NCBI GenBank assembly: GCA_934101175.1
Contig: CAKOQC010000001.1
Span: 310,001 to 374,000 of the forward strand
Origin: RUG705 sp934101175
GTDB lineage: Bacteria; Bacillota_I; Bacilli_A; RF39; UBA660
DNA: 64,000 nt
Direction: 5' to 3'
Position 1 is the stretch's first letter. The number at the start of each line of letters is the position of its first letter. The position numbers and the translations under genes are program-made. Below the pieces are notes generated by a model. It was not told where the DNA came from. It saw nothing but the letters and a program-made list of their open reading frames with translations, and did no database searches. Below, piece by piece: positions 1 to 7,809 of this stretch.

Positions 1-167
1 ATTTATTTTTTTTAATAAGTTTGCTTCTAGTAAACATTTACTCTTAGTTATATTTTTTATCTATAAAGTTCACTCTCACTTTAACTTTTTTCGTGTTTTT
101 ACCCATTTTCTTTACATCTTGTTATTTTTTCCCATATTCCCACTTAAGAATTAACCTCTTGATAATT

Positions 168-196
168 TTGACAAGATATAAATTAATTGCTATTAT
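168..196 (+). promoter_or_regulatory. SigA-type promoter of the Rpn-like gene
   Basis: A perfect -35 box TTGACA (168-173) is followed after exactly 17 bases by TATTAT (191-196). The expected start of transcription is about 203. A strong ribosome site, AAAGGAGGTG, lies at 206-215 just before the ATG at 221, so the leader would be very short. The rest of bases 1-167 is A+T-rich and I see no gene in it. Confidence 0.75.
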
Positions 197-220
197 GTCT
201 TTTGGAAAGGAGGTGAAAAA

Positions 221-1171
221 ATGACAGAAACTCTAAAAGAAGGAGAACTTATTCCTCTTACTTTTGATATCATGTTCACAGAAATCTTTAATAATCCAGA
301 TAATATCTGTATCTTGGAAGAATTTATCTCTAATTATTTAGATATTCCCCTAAATCTTGTTATTGGTAATTTAAAAATCTTATCTCGTAGACTTTCAAAA
401 GAAGAACGTTATGATTCTAGAAAAGAAGTAGATCTATTGTTAAATTATCAAGGTAAAAAGATTAATATTGAAATGTCTAATAGTGCTAGTGATGGTGTTA
501 TTAATCGTAATGTCGTTTATTTATGTAAAATACATGGAAGGCAGCTTAAAACTAATGATATTAACTATTCTAAGATTAATGACACTATTCAAATTATGTT
601 TAATAACTTTGATACTGATAATGATTTGAAGACTACTTGGTATTTACGTGATGATGCTGGAAATATTTTAACAAGTAAACTAAGAATCGACATTATTAAT
701 CTAGTCAAAGGAAAAGATTTATGTTATACTGGTAGTGAAAAAGTTGATTATCTCATTAACTGGTGTAAATTATTAACGACAAATAATAAAGATAATGTTA
801 AAAACATTTCTTGCCAAATAATGAGCCATAAATCAACTAACACACTCATGAGTAATATGAGTATGTTAAGTGAGGAGAATGAAATGGTTAGATTATATAC
901 GAAATTAAGTCGTCGTGAAATGGAATATAACACTCTAATTGTAGAAGCTACCGAAAAAGGTCTCAAAGAAGGTCGTCAAAAAGGACTAGAACAAGGGATT
1001 AAAGAAGGACTAGAACAAGGCATTGAACAAGGCATTGAACAAGGCATTGAACAAGGTATCAAAGAAGAAAAAACAAACATTGCCAAAAAGATGATTAAAG
1101 AAAATATCGAAACAGAGACGATCTCTAAAATTACTGGTTTAACTAAAGAAGAAATAGCTAAGTTAAAATAA
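221..1171 (+). CDS. Rpn / PD-(D/E)XK nuclease family transposase-like protein
   Basis: The protein is 316 residues and resembles the Rpn/PDDEXK_2 family, whose members are recombination-promoting, DNA-cutting proteins that often spread as multicopy genes. The nuclease core is visible near residues 65-90: D71 in KEVDLLL is followed by E84 in KKINIEMSN, the usual acidic pair on adjacent strands. The C-terminal part (about residues 240-290) is a charged helix made of repeated EQGI units, a habit of this family, and it ends with a small helical segment (SKITGLTKEEIAKL) that also ends the Rpn paralogue near 43.7 kb. The start is fixed by a strong ribosome site and a consensus promoter. It stands alone on the plus strand beside a minus-strand block, which suits a mobile or laterally spread gene. 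Family assignment is firm; activity is inferred. Confidence 0.85.
   Translation: MTETLKEGELIPLTFDIMFTEIFNNPDNICILEEFISNYLDIPLNLVIGNLKILSRRLSKEERYDSRKEVDLLLNYQGKKINIEMSNSASDGVINRNVVYLCKIHGRQLKTNDINYSKINDTIQIMFNNFDTDNDLKTTWYLRDDAGNILTSKLRIDIINLVKGKDLCYTGSEKVDYLINWCKLLTTNNKDNVKNISCQIMSHKSTNTLMSNMSMLSEENEMVRLYTKLSRREMEYNTLIVEATEKGLKEGRQKGLEQGIKEGLEQGIEQGIEQGIEQGIKEEKTNIAKKMIKENIETETISKITGLTKEEIAKLK
1013..1056 (+). repeat. 12-base tandem repeat inside the Rpn-like gene
   Basis: The unit GAACAAGGCATT occurs three times in perfect tandem, followed by a partial fourth copy (GAACAAGG). It encodes the EQGI repeat of the C-terminal helix. Because the unit is a whole number of codons, slippage would change length by four residues without breaking the frame. 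Confidence 0.9.
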
Positions 1172-1178
1172 CTTACTA

Positions 1179-1211
1179 TTTCTTTTTCTTTATGAATAAT
1201 AGAAAAAGAAG
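1179..1211 (+). terminator. Possible terminator after the Rpn-like gene
   Basis: TTCTTTTTCT and its complement AGAAAAAGAA form an A/T-only stem around a short loop, between the stop of the plus-strand gene and the convergent stop at 1225. It could act in either direction. The stem contains few G:C pairs, so this is a weak call. Confidence 0.4.
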
Positions 1212-1224
1212 TATTTCCAACTTC

Positions 1225-2526
1225 TTATCCCTTAACAATCTTATCATTACCATACTTAACTGTATCCATATACTCCTGACAAGTACTCCTAAATAAACTA
1301 ATATTCTTGTCTTTTTCCTGACCATCTTTAATTGTTTTATAAAACATTATCATATAAACATAATCTTCCCCATAAGACATATATACTTCATAGTACTCAT
1401 TCGTATATTCCTTAGAGTTCATCATATAATTAACCGTATCAATACCATCTATTTTTGTTTTTCTAATCTCTGATAAATTGTATTTCTCTTTAATACTATC
1501 TAAGTATTCCGTAATACTAGTCCCTTCTTCATTATCTTCTGAATATTCACTTTGCTCTAACATAACTTCTTCTATCACACCATATCCATAATCATAATAA
1601 TATTTATAATTATCACCCGTATCACTAAGAGAAAAAGATTCTGGTAACGTTATATATATATCCTTATAATTATATATCTTTAAAGGTATCTCTTCATAAT
1701 TATTCTTATTATCATTATAATCATTATCATCTTCCTCATAAGTTAAAGTAATAACAAAAATTATTAACCCAATTATTAGTAGTCCTATAACTATTCCCTT
1801 AAAGAAAGATACCATAGAAGATTTCTTATAATTATTTCTTCCTCTATCACTATCTACTAAAGCTTCTTTATCAAAATATGACTTATTTCCTGTTAAAACC
1901 ACTACTCCTTTTTTAACCATCTGATTAATTATTCCATTTTTATTTATTGCTTTGTTCATATCATTTATTACTAAAGAGATTGGAATAGCCCTATCTTTAT
2001 CATATCCATCATACTTCTTATAAATATCTTCTACATACTTAACCTGCTTATCTATATCAAGTCCATCTATATAATCATCTTTATCTATTAAAGTATTATT
2101 CTTATCTTTACTATTCATATATACTTCTTTATTAATATTAGAAATTACTCCACTAATGCCTAATAAAGTAAATACTATTGATATTACATAGTCCCAAATT
2201 ATTGATTTAACAAAACTACTATCTTGATATATTTCTCTAAGCATTTCTAATTGAAAGCTATATCCTTCTTTAATGATTAACCATATTGGTATAATTATAA
2301 ATGTTGCTATTGTTATTGCTAATAATGATGAAATTGTTATAATTAATGGTGTCTTTTTATCTACTATTCCTCCAAATTTCTTATATAATAACAATGCTCC
2401 ATAAGCAATAACCGAAGCCATAATAGCTACTATATAATTTCCATAAATATATATCATAACCCAAGGCAAACTAAATATTATTGCTCCAATTATGGCTCCC
2501 AATATTCCTTTTATATTATTATTCAT
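1225..2526 (-). CDS. Multi-pass membrane protein of unknown function
   Basis: I do not recognise this 433-residue protein. The first ~130 residues hold about four hydrophobic segments (near residues 8-45, 58-85 and 108-130). A charged cytoplasmic-looking stretch of about 110 residues follows, then one more membrane segment (SMVSFFKGIVIGLLIIGLII) and an acidic, Tyr/Asn-rich C-terminal domain that would face outside. It has a GGAG ribosome site before the ATG. It lies 61 bases downstream of an ECF sigma/anti-sigma pair on the same strand, but a terminator hairpin separates them, so it may be a target or sensor partner of that pair or simply a neighbour. Function is unassigned. Confidence 0.6.
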   Translation of the reverse strand: MNNNIKGILGAIIGAIIFSLPWVMIYIYGNYIVAIMASVIAYGALLLYKKFGGIVDKKTPLIITISSLLAITIATFIIIPIWLIIKEGYSFQLEMLREIYQDSSFVKSIIWDYVISIVFTLLGISGVISNINKEVYMNSKDKNNTLIDKDDYIDGLDIDKQVKYVEDIYKKYDGYDKDRAIPISLVINDMNKAINKNGIINQMVKKGVVVLTGNKSYFDKEALVDSDRGRNNYKKSSMVSFFKGIVIGLLIIGLIIFVITLTYEEDDNDYNDNKNNYEEIPLKIYNYKDIYITLPESFSLSDTGDNYKYYYDYGYGVIEEVMLEQSEYSEDNEEGTSITEYLDSIKEKYNLSEIRKTKIDGIDTVNYMMNSKEYTNEYYEVYMSYGEDYVYMIMFYKTIKDGQEKDKNISLFRSTCQEYMDTVKYGNDKIVKG

Positions 2527-2564
2527 ACCCTACTCCTCACTCTTACTTTTACTAACTAATTGTA

Positions 2565-2605
2565 TCAAAAAAAGATATTATTGTAAATTACTTAATAATA
2601 TCTTT
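2565..2605 (-). terminator. Terminator overlapping the end of the anti-sigma gene
   Basis: A 12-base-pair stem (AAAGATATTATT with AATAATATCTTT) encloses an 11-base loop and is followed on the minus strand by a run of T. The stop codon of the gene at 2588 lies in the loop, so coding sequence and terminator share bases. Confidence 0.75.
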
Positions 2606-3295
2606 TATTATATTTATAAATTCTTCTTCTGATAAATTAACTGAACCAACATCAAAATAAATATTATCTCTATTAAAAAATCCTACATATTCACTATCAT
2701 ATAAAGAAACAATATTATTTACTATAACTACTTCTTGATTATCAATAATACTCTTATCTCTATCAAGAATTTCTTCTTGATTAATAATCTCTCTAGGCAT
2801 CATTTTCATATTAAGAGACATAAATATATTTATTGATTTTTTATCTAAAGAATTAGTATATTCTAAAATATATCCTGATAAATCATTATATGTATATTTA
2901 ACTGCATAAGTAAGATTATAATCTTCTAATTCATTAATTTTCTTTATTCTATCTTTTCCATATTCTAATTTATCTATAACCTTCTTATCTATTATTTCAT
3001 CTATATAAGTTATCTCACCAGCTATATCAGTTACTCCTCCAGCTATACTTCCATTACCACTACTTATTTTCTCTTTATTAATAATTATCTTATCTATATT
3101 TTTATCTATATTATCATCCAATACTTCTTTATTAGAAAAACTTACTATTCCTACTACAACAATTATTAGTAGACAAGCAAATGAAAATACATATCCATAT
3201 CTCTTTCTTATCTTATTCTTATTAATAATATTTTGATATATTTTATCTTTATCTATCTTCTTATCAAACATTTCCTTAATTATATTCTTATTCAT
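2588..3295 (-). CDS. Putative anti-sigma factor (membrane-anchored)
   Basis: This 235-residue protein has a short basic cytoplasmic N-terminus, one membrane helix near residues 33-53 (YVFSFACLLIIVVVGIV) and a ~180-residue outer domain. Its start overlaps the stop of the upstream ECF sigma gene by 8 bases (ATGAATAA), a sign of translational coupling. That layout is the standard one for an anti-sigma factor holding its sigma at the membrane. I see no zinc-binding HxxxCxxC motif, so it is not a classical ZAS-type anti-sigma. The role rests on position and topology rather than on sequence similarity. Confidence 0.6.
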   Translation of the reverse strand: MNKNIIKEMFDKKIDKDKIYQNIINKNKIRKRYGYVFSFACLLIIVVVGIVSFSNKEVLDDNIDKNIDKIIINKEKISSGNGSIAGGVTDIAGEITYIDEIIDKKVIDKLEYGKDRIKKINELEDYNLTYAVKYTYNDLSGYILEYTNSLDKKSINIFMSLNMKMMPREIINQEEILDRDKSIIDNQEVVIVNNIVSLYDSEYVGFFNRDNIYFDVGSVNLSEEEFINIIKDIIK

Positions 3296-3818
3296 TATTA
3301 TTACCCCCTAAATAAATATTAAGTTCACTTAGTGTTCTATATAAATAATGTTTAACATTTACTTCACTAATATTAAGTATTACTGCTATTTCTCTTATTT
3401 TATATCCCATATAATAGTATAAATAAAATATTTTACTAATTAGAATTGATTTTCTTTTTAAGTATTTCCATACTTTATCTATATCACTACTAATTATAAA
3501 GCTATTTGATATATCTATATCACTAGGTATCTTATCATAAAAAGTAATATTATCATCATCTTCCTTATCTATTGATATTTCCTTCTTACGATATCTAAAT
3601 CGATAGTAATCTTTAATTTTATGTTTAGCTATTCCCATTAAATAATTTTTATCTATTTCTTTCTTTTTCAAAGTTTTTAATACTTCTAGATAAATATTTT
3701 GTACTATATCACTAACGTCATCTATTTTCTTACAAGAACATACTACATATTTAACTATATCTTGATAAGTATCATTATATATTTTATTAAATTTAACTAT
3801 CGTATTATTTTCATTCAC
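3288..3818 (-). CDS. ECF-type RNA polymerase sigma factor
   Basis: The protein has the two helical regions of an extracytoplasmic-function sigma factor. Region 2 includes DDVSDIVQNIYLEVLK and a basic stretch KHKIKDYYRFRYRKK. Region 4, near the C-terminus, carries the helix-turn-helix GYKIREIAVILNISEVNVKH. The open frame runs upstream to a GTG at 3827, but the ribosome site GAGGTG (3825-3830) overlaps that codon. The next GTG, at 3818, is spaced correctly (6 bases), so I use it, giving about 176 residues. The gene is coupled to the putative anti-sigma gene downstream. A candidate ECF-type promoter lies just upstream, suggesting autoregulation. Confidence 0.82.
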   Translation of the reverse strand: MNENNTIVKFNKIYNDTYQDIVKYVVCSCKKIDDVSDIVQNIYLEVLKTLKKKEIDKNYLMGIAKHKIKDYYRFRYRKKEISIDKEDDDNITFYDKIPSDIDISNSFIISSDIDKVWKYLKRKSILISKIFYLYYYMGYKIREIAVILNISEVNVKHYLYRTLSELNIYLGGNNNE

Positions 3819-3837
3819 TTCATCCACCTCACTATAT

Positions 3838-3865
3838 ATATCGTTATTTTTATGTAATTAGTTCC
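3838..3865 (-). promoter_or_regulatory. Candidate ECF-type (autoregulated) promoter
   Basis: On the minus strand GGAACT is followed by 16 bases and CGATAT, close to the GGAAC-N16-CGTA pattern of many ECF sigma promoters. It lies directly before the sigma gene, but the leader would be only a few bases, which weakens the call. An alternative housekeeping match, TTGACA and TATTAT just upstream, has a 19-base spacer. Confidence 0.4.
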
Positions 3866-3912
3866 ATATAATAGAAAAAAATACTGAAACTATGTCAATA
3901 TTCTCATCTATC

Positions 3913-4779
3913 TTAATCTTTATTACTCTTCTTAGTCTTAATTGTCAAAGCTAATCTATAAGTCTTATCTTCATTTTTAGCAGGATATATCTTTCTATTT
4001 TTAATAATTTCTTGATACATTCTCTTAGTATTATCAGTCTTAAATTCACTTTTTTCATATACTTTTAAAAATTCATTTCCTTTATTAGTATCATTTTGTA
4101 AAAAGTATTGATAAGCACATAATAGTATCACTATACTACCTTCTTCTTCACTAAGTTCTAATTTAGAAATTGCACTCTCTATATCCAAATTATTCTTATT
4201 CAAATAATCTATAATCTTTCTAAAATCTAATTTCTGATAATTACTTTCTACTACTCCTTGTAAAAAGTCTTCTTCTCTCATTACAATATTTCTCTCATTC
4301 ATACTTGTTTCAATACTTCTTACTAAATCTGTATAATCAAGTCTTGACCCTTCTAATCTACTAATACTAGTAGCTATAGTCAAATAATCCATTGCTATCT
4401 TTTTCTTTCCCTTTTTTAAATAAGCTAGTCCTATATGTGCATAAACAAATGCTCTAGGTTCTCTAAAGTATAAAAGTGGTAAATATTTATTAATACATTC
4501 GTCATAATCTCCGTTTTTATATGCTGCTGTTCCTTCATCTTTAAGCTTCTTAAAATGAACCATTCCTTTTACATAAGGACGATATCTTAAAGCTACTTGT
4601 TTAGGTTCTACATCTCCTATATCATAAGAAGCTACATCTTTATATTCTTTTATAATTTGATGTATCACTTCTCTTTTCTCTTTATTCATCTTATCAAGTA
4701 AAACTACTCCTCTTTTAGTAACTTCTCTATATTTTTTACCAATATACTTTCTTTCTTCTAAATAACTATCTTGCTCCAT
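3913..4779 (-). CDS. TPR-repeat protein, function unknown
   Basis: This soluble 288-residue protein has a helical middle with tetratricopeptide-like repeats (YKNGDYDECINKYLPLLYF, then IGLAYLKKGKKKIAMDYLTI). The N-terminus is highly charged and the C-terminus is basic. There is no signal peptide or membrane segment, so it is probably a cytoplasmic scaffold. A GGGAGG ribosome site precedes the ATG. It is flanked by the sigma-factor operon and a tRNA gene, and neither suggests a role. Confidence 0.6.
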   Translation of the reverse strand: MEQDSYLEERKYIGKKYREVTKRGVVLLDKMNKEKREVIHQIIKEYKDVASYDIGDVEPKQVALRYRPYVKGMVHFKKLKDEGTAAYKNGDYDECINKYLPLLYFREPRAFVYAHIGLAYLKKGKKKIAMDYLTIATSISRLEGSRLDYTDLVRSIETSMNERNIVMREEDFLQGVVESNYQKLDFRKIIDYLNKNNLDIESAISKLELSEEEGSIVILLCAYQYFLQNDTNKGNEFLKVYEKSEFKTDNTKRMYQEIIKNRKIYPAKNEDKTYRLALTIKTKKSNKD

Positions 4780-4833
4780 AAAAACCTCCCAAATTAATAA
4801 TTTTACCTTATTATATCATATGAAGATAAAATT

Positions 4834-4866
4834 AAAAAGATTCTAATAAAAATATTAAAATCTTTC
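4834..4866 (-). terminator. Terminator of the tRNA-Arg gene
   Basis: Downstream of the tRNA on the minus strand, AAAGATTTTAATA pairs with TATTAGAATCTTT (one G:T pair) around a short T loop and is followed by TTTTAATTTT. Confidence 0.75.
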
Positions 4867-4877
4867 TATATTTAATA

Positions 4878-4956
4878 TGGCGTCCCCACCGAGACTCGAA
4901 CTCGGCCAAAACCAGACTTAGGAGGTCTGTGCTCTATCCATCTGAGCTATGGAGAC
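4878..4956 (-). tRNA. tRNA-Arg (anticodon CCU)
   Basis: The minus strand folds into a full cloverleaf. The acceptor arm pairs GTCTCCA with TGGGGAC, the D arm is GCTC/GAGC, the anticodon arm is CAGAC-CTCCTAA-GTCTG, and the T arm is CCGAG-TTCGAGT-CTCGG. The seven-base loop places CCT at positions 34-36, which reads the Arg codon AGG. The discriminator base is G and the CCA end is encoded. The gene has its own promoter upstream and terminator downstream. Confidence 0.95.
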
Positions 4957-4974
4957 AAGATAAATACATTTCTA

Positions 4975-5003
4975 ATTATAGCACTTATCTTATATCTTGT
5001 AAA
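4975..5003 (-). promoter_or_regulatory. Promoter of the tRNA-Arg gene
   Basis: On the minus strand TTTACA is followed by 17 bases and TATAAT, with TGC right before the -10 box (extended -10). It lies between the end of the cyclo-ligase gene and the tRNA. Confidence 0.75.
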
Positions 5004-5522
5004 TTAATCTGTTATTATTTCATCCATTTTTATATCATACTCATTATTATTAATATTCTCTACTAAACACTCTTTATATCCAAGCCCTATCTTATACATA
5101 TTATTCTTCTGATAAAATCTATCATAATAACCTTTCCCATATCCAATTCTATATCCTGATAAAGAATAACATATTAAAGGAGTAATAGCTACCGTCTTAT
5201 TAAAATCTACTACCATGTCATTTCCCCTAGGTTCTAATATATTATAAGTACCCTCACATAAATCATTCATACTTCTAATATAATAAAAATTAATAATATT
5301 TTCCTCTACTCTAGGCACCGCTACCCTCTTATTCATAAGAAAATAATTAATAAGTCTCCTAGTATCAATTTCTTCTTTCATAGATACATATATTAATACC
5401 TGTTCACTATCAATTACTTGCTTATTATTAATAACTTTATTATATATAATATTATCTTTCTCACTCTTATTATTTATCATCTTTCTAACTAAAAGATATT
5501 TTTTTCTAATCTCATTTTTCAT
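5004..5522 (-). CDS. 5-formyltetrahydrofolate cyclo-ligase
   Basis: The enzyme uses ATP to convert 5-formyl-THF to 5,10-methenyl-THF, returning stored folate to one-carbon metabolism in the cytoplasm. The 172-residue length is slightly short but normal. The N-terminus begins with the basic stretch typical of the family (MKNEIRKKYLLVRKMI). The signature ATP/substrate-binding motif GYRIGYGKGYYDRF is intact near residue 125. The preceding PLICYS segment also matches the family. It ends just before the promoter of the tRNA gene. Confidence 0.93.
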   Translation of the reverse strand: MKNEIRKKYLLVRKMINNKSEKDNIIYNKVINNKQVIDSEQVLIYVSMKEEIDTRRLINYFLMNKRVAVPRVEENIINFYYIRSMNDLCEGTYNILEPRGNDMVVDFNKTVAITPLICYSLSGYRIGYGKGYYDRFYQKNNMYKIGLGYKECLVENINNNEYDIKMDEIITD

Positions 5523-5536
5523 AACAAAATTATATC

Positions 5537-5566
5537 AAAAAAATCTAGAATATTCTAGATTTTTTT
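5537..5566 (-). terminator. Perfect palindromic terminator
   Basis: A 15-base perfect inverted repeat centred at 5551/5552 (A7-TCTAGAAT and its complement) is flanked by A and T runs and could work in both directions. The stop codon of the gene at 5545 is inside the stem. It separates the cyclo-ligase gene from the gene before it on the minus strand. Confidence 0.75.
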
Positions 5567-6534
5567 ACCATTTCATCATTTCTAACTAACATTAATAATT
5601 TTCTTTTGCCATCATTATTTAAATTCTTAGCTACAATCTCTTTTTCTACTATCATGTCTTTCTCTTCAAAATTAAATAATCTACTTAATATTGAAAATAA
5701 TCCCAAAGTCATATCTTTTATTTCTTTTTCATCTAATTTAATATTAGGAAATCTCTTTATCTTATTATTAATAATTAATCCCATTATATATAAAGATTGA
5801 TATAATTCAAATTCATGTCCCTTTTCTAAATAATCATTAATTACTTCATAAGAGAAATCTCTATTAAAAGCATATTTAATTAATTTATAAATAACTATCT
5901 TATCTGAATGTAAATCTACACTACCAACATTATTTAATGTAAGTCCAAATGATACTAGTATTTGTTCATACTCATTTTCTATATTAGGAGTAAATACTTT
6001 CATTAGTGAATAAGAAGTAAATCTTTTAGCTATTTCATATATAAGAGCTTCTTCTAATAATAACCATCCATTATTTACTAATATACTAGCTTTAAGTCTA
6101 TAACTTCCTATTACATTAGCATATATTTTACTAAACTTTAATGTCTCTTCTGATTTAAAATTTAATACTTTTGAAGATAATGCTTCATATAAATAAAATC
6201 TTTGCATTTCTCTATCTTCTATACTACTATCTAGAAATATTCTATTACCAAAATCCATAAATGGTGGATACTTACTAGTAACTTTCTCATTATTCACAAA
6301 TATACTTTCTTTAAAAGAAATATACTGAAGTACTTCTAAAGAATTAACTACTTTATCAAAATCATAATTAAAATCTATTACTGCCCTCAAATAATCTTCT
6401 ATATAAGAAACAAATAATAAAGCATTTATACTCTGATTACCAAGTCTATTTAATTCCTTATCTGTGTTAAGATAAATTCTCTCTAAAAGTTTTTTAACTT
6501 CCGGGAACTCATCCCAGTCATATTTGTATTTCAT
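5545..6534 (-). CDS. Conserved-looking protein of unknown function
   Basis: I do not recognise this 329-residue soluble protein. It has no signal peptide or membrane segment. It is helical and acidic in the first half, with a passage (WLLLEEALIYEIAKRF, about residues 158-173) that contains adjacent Glu residues like those of metallopeptidase helices but no HExxH. It is followed in the ORF order by terminator 5537-5566. Upstream lie two other unrecognised genes, separated by only 15 and 37 bases, so 5545-7681 is probably one transcription unit. Function is not assigned. Confidence 0.55.
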   Translation of the reverse strand: MKYKYDWDEFPEVKKLLERIYLNTDKELNRLGNQSINALLFVSYIEDYLRAVIDFNYDFDKVVNSLEVLQYISFKESIFVNNEKVTSKYPPFMDFGNRIFLDSSIEDREMQRFYLYEALSSKVLNFKSEETLKFSKIYANVIGSYRLKASILVNNGWLLLEEALIYEIAKRFTSYSLMKVFTPNIENEYEQILVSFGLTLNNVGSVDLHSDKIVIYKLIKYAFNRDFSYEVINDYLEKGHEFELYQSLYIMGLIINNKIKRFPNIKLDEKEIKDMTLGLFSILSRLFNFEEKDMIVEKEIVAKNLNNDGKRKLLMLVRNDEMVKKSRIF

Positions 6535-6549
6535 TTTTCTTTTTCTCTC

Positions 6550-6969
6550 CTATTTTTCTATCATATTTAATAGATTAATTTTAAATATATCTTTCTCAGC
6601 ATGAGACTTAGATACCATTACTCCTTTATATGTAGTAAGTTCTTTTTGATGTCCTTCTGTTAGGATATCATCAGGTGTAAGCGTATCTAACATAATAATT
6701 TTTTGATCATGATATACTGCATAATGCAAGATTATATCTCCATGCACTTTATTAAACATACTATCAGTAGGTAATTTTAATTCATAATTAGTAATATTCT
6801 TCTCTTTATTATGAGATACCATTACTCCTAGAAAATTACCATCTCTTAATGAAGGATAAAAATCAAATAATAATTTCTTATAAGCTAACATATTATATTT
6901 TTTTACTGCTCTTTCTCTTTTTCTAAACTCATTTTCATTTAGATATTCTATTACATAATTATTATTCAT
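6550..6969 (-). CDS. Protein of unknown function in a three-gene unit
   Basis: About 139 residues, soluble, mixed alpha/beta, with no motif I recognise. The open frame can begin at a GTG at 6978, but the ribosome site GAGGGG overlaps it. The ATG at 6969 is spaced correctly and is the better start. It sits between two other unknown genes, all on the minus strand and probably co-transcribed from the promoter at 7712-7740. Confidence 0.5.
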   Translation of the reverse strand: MNNNYVIEYLNENEFRKRERAVKKYNMLAYKKLLFDFYPSLRDGNFLGVMVSHNKEKNITNYELKLPTDSMFNKVHGDIILHYAVYHDQKIIMLDTLTPDDILTEGHQKELTTYKGVMVSKSHAEKDIFKINLLNMIEK

Positions 6970-7015
6970 TTTATCCACCCCTCTAATTATATTTTATATT
7001 TTAATTTTTATGCTT

Positions 7016-7681
7016 TTATTTTGTTTTTGTCTTTGTTTTAGCTTTATCTCCAATAAATTCTACTGGTAATTCTAAAGCGTTATATATTTTTAATCTTTCA
7101 CTCATAATTCTTAAATCATCTAAGCTAGCTTTATCCATAAAGTTAATATTGATTGCTTCAGGTACTAGTCCTTCTTCTTGTAAAGCTCTTTCCCCATCAA
7201 GAATTCTCTTTCCATCTTTAGATATATCTAAGATATTTGGATCATTCTCTATTGCTTTTGGAAATTCATCTATATGTTCTAAGAAGTCAGCATATGTTTC
7301 TATTTGTTCTTTATGGTTAGGTTTTACAAATAATTCATTAGCAGCAGCTCCTAAAGCACTAACTGCTGTTCCTCCTGCTAAACATATTGCAAGTATTTCT
7401 TGTTGGTAGCTATAACTCAAGTAACCAAAGCTTGCTAATAATAATGCTGATAATATTAATTTAAATGTAGCTTTATTATTAACTACTGTAGTCATATTAG
7501 CTATAACTTTTAAATATTGAGCAGTTAATCTCTCATATAATTTTTGTACCATTTCTTCATTTAATTGATAAGTATTAGTCTTATCTTTAAATGTTGGTAT
7601 AATTTGTCCTTTATCTTTCTTACAATCAATACTAGTAATAAATACTTCTGGATATTTAAAATATTTTGAATAATCTTTCAT
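7016..7681 (-). CDS. Protein with a central membrane hairpin, function unknown
   Basis: The 221-residue protein has a cytoplasmic-type N-terminus of about 70 residues, a hydrophobic hairpin at residues 72-110 (two helices rich in Ala, Leu and Gly), and a C-terminal domain ending in repeated KT residues. It is the first gene after a consensus promoter and has a GGAGAG ribosome site. It heads a unit with the genes at 6550 and 5545. I do not recognise the family. Confidence 0.5.
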   Translation of the reverse strand: MKDYSKYFKYPEVFITSIDCKKDKGQIIPTFKDKTNTYQLNEEMVQKLYERLTAQYLKVIANMTTVVNNKATFKLILSALLLASFGYLSYSYQQEILAICLAGGTAVSALGAAANELFVKPNHKEQIETYADFLEHIDEFPKAIENDPNILDISKDGKRILDGERALQEEGLVPEAININFMDKASLDDLRIMSERLKIYNALELPVEFIGDKAKTKTKTK

Positions 7682-7711
7682 AATATCTCTCCTTTCATAA
7701 GTCGGACATAT

Positions 7712-7740
7712 ATGATATCATACATCTGTTTATTTGTCAA
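7712..7740 (-). promoter_or_regulatory. SigA promoter of the 7681-5545 unit
   Basis: On the minus strand TTGACA (7735-7740) is followed by 17 bases and TATCAT (7712-7717). It is 31 bases upstream of the ATG at 7681. Confidence 0.75.
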
Positions 7741-7765
7741 GAAAAACCTATGAAATCATAGGTTT
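7738..7765 (-). terminator. Terminator of the 872-residue protein gene
   Basis: A perfect 10-base-pair stem (AAACCTATGA with TCATAGGTTT) with a 2-base loop is followed on the minus strand by TTTTTC. It overlaps the -35 box of the next unit by a few bases. Confidence 0.8.
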
Positions 7766-7809
7766 AGCGTCTTATAAATATATTAATATAGGTGCGTTAT
7801 AAACATACA

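Noticed and set aside
5000..7700. Prophage or integrated element next to the tRNA-Arg gene
   Set aside because: No integrase, no repeat of the tRNA 3' end and no phage-type genes; the neighbours are a folate enzyme and unknown proteins.
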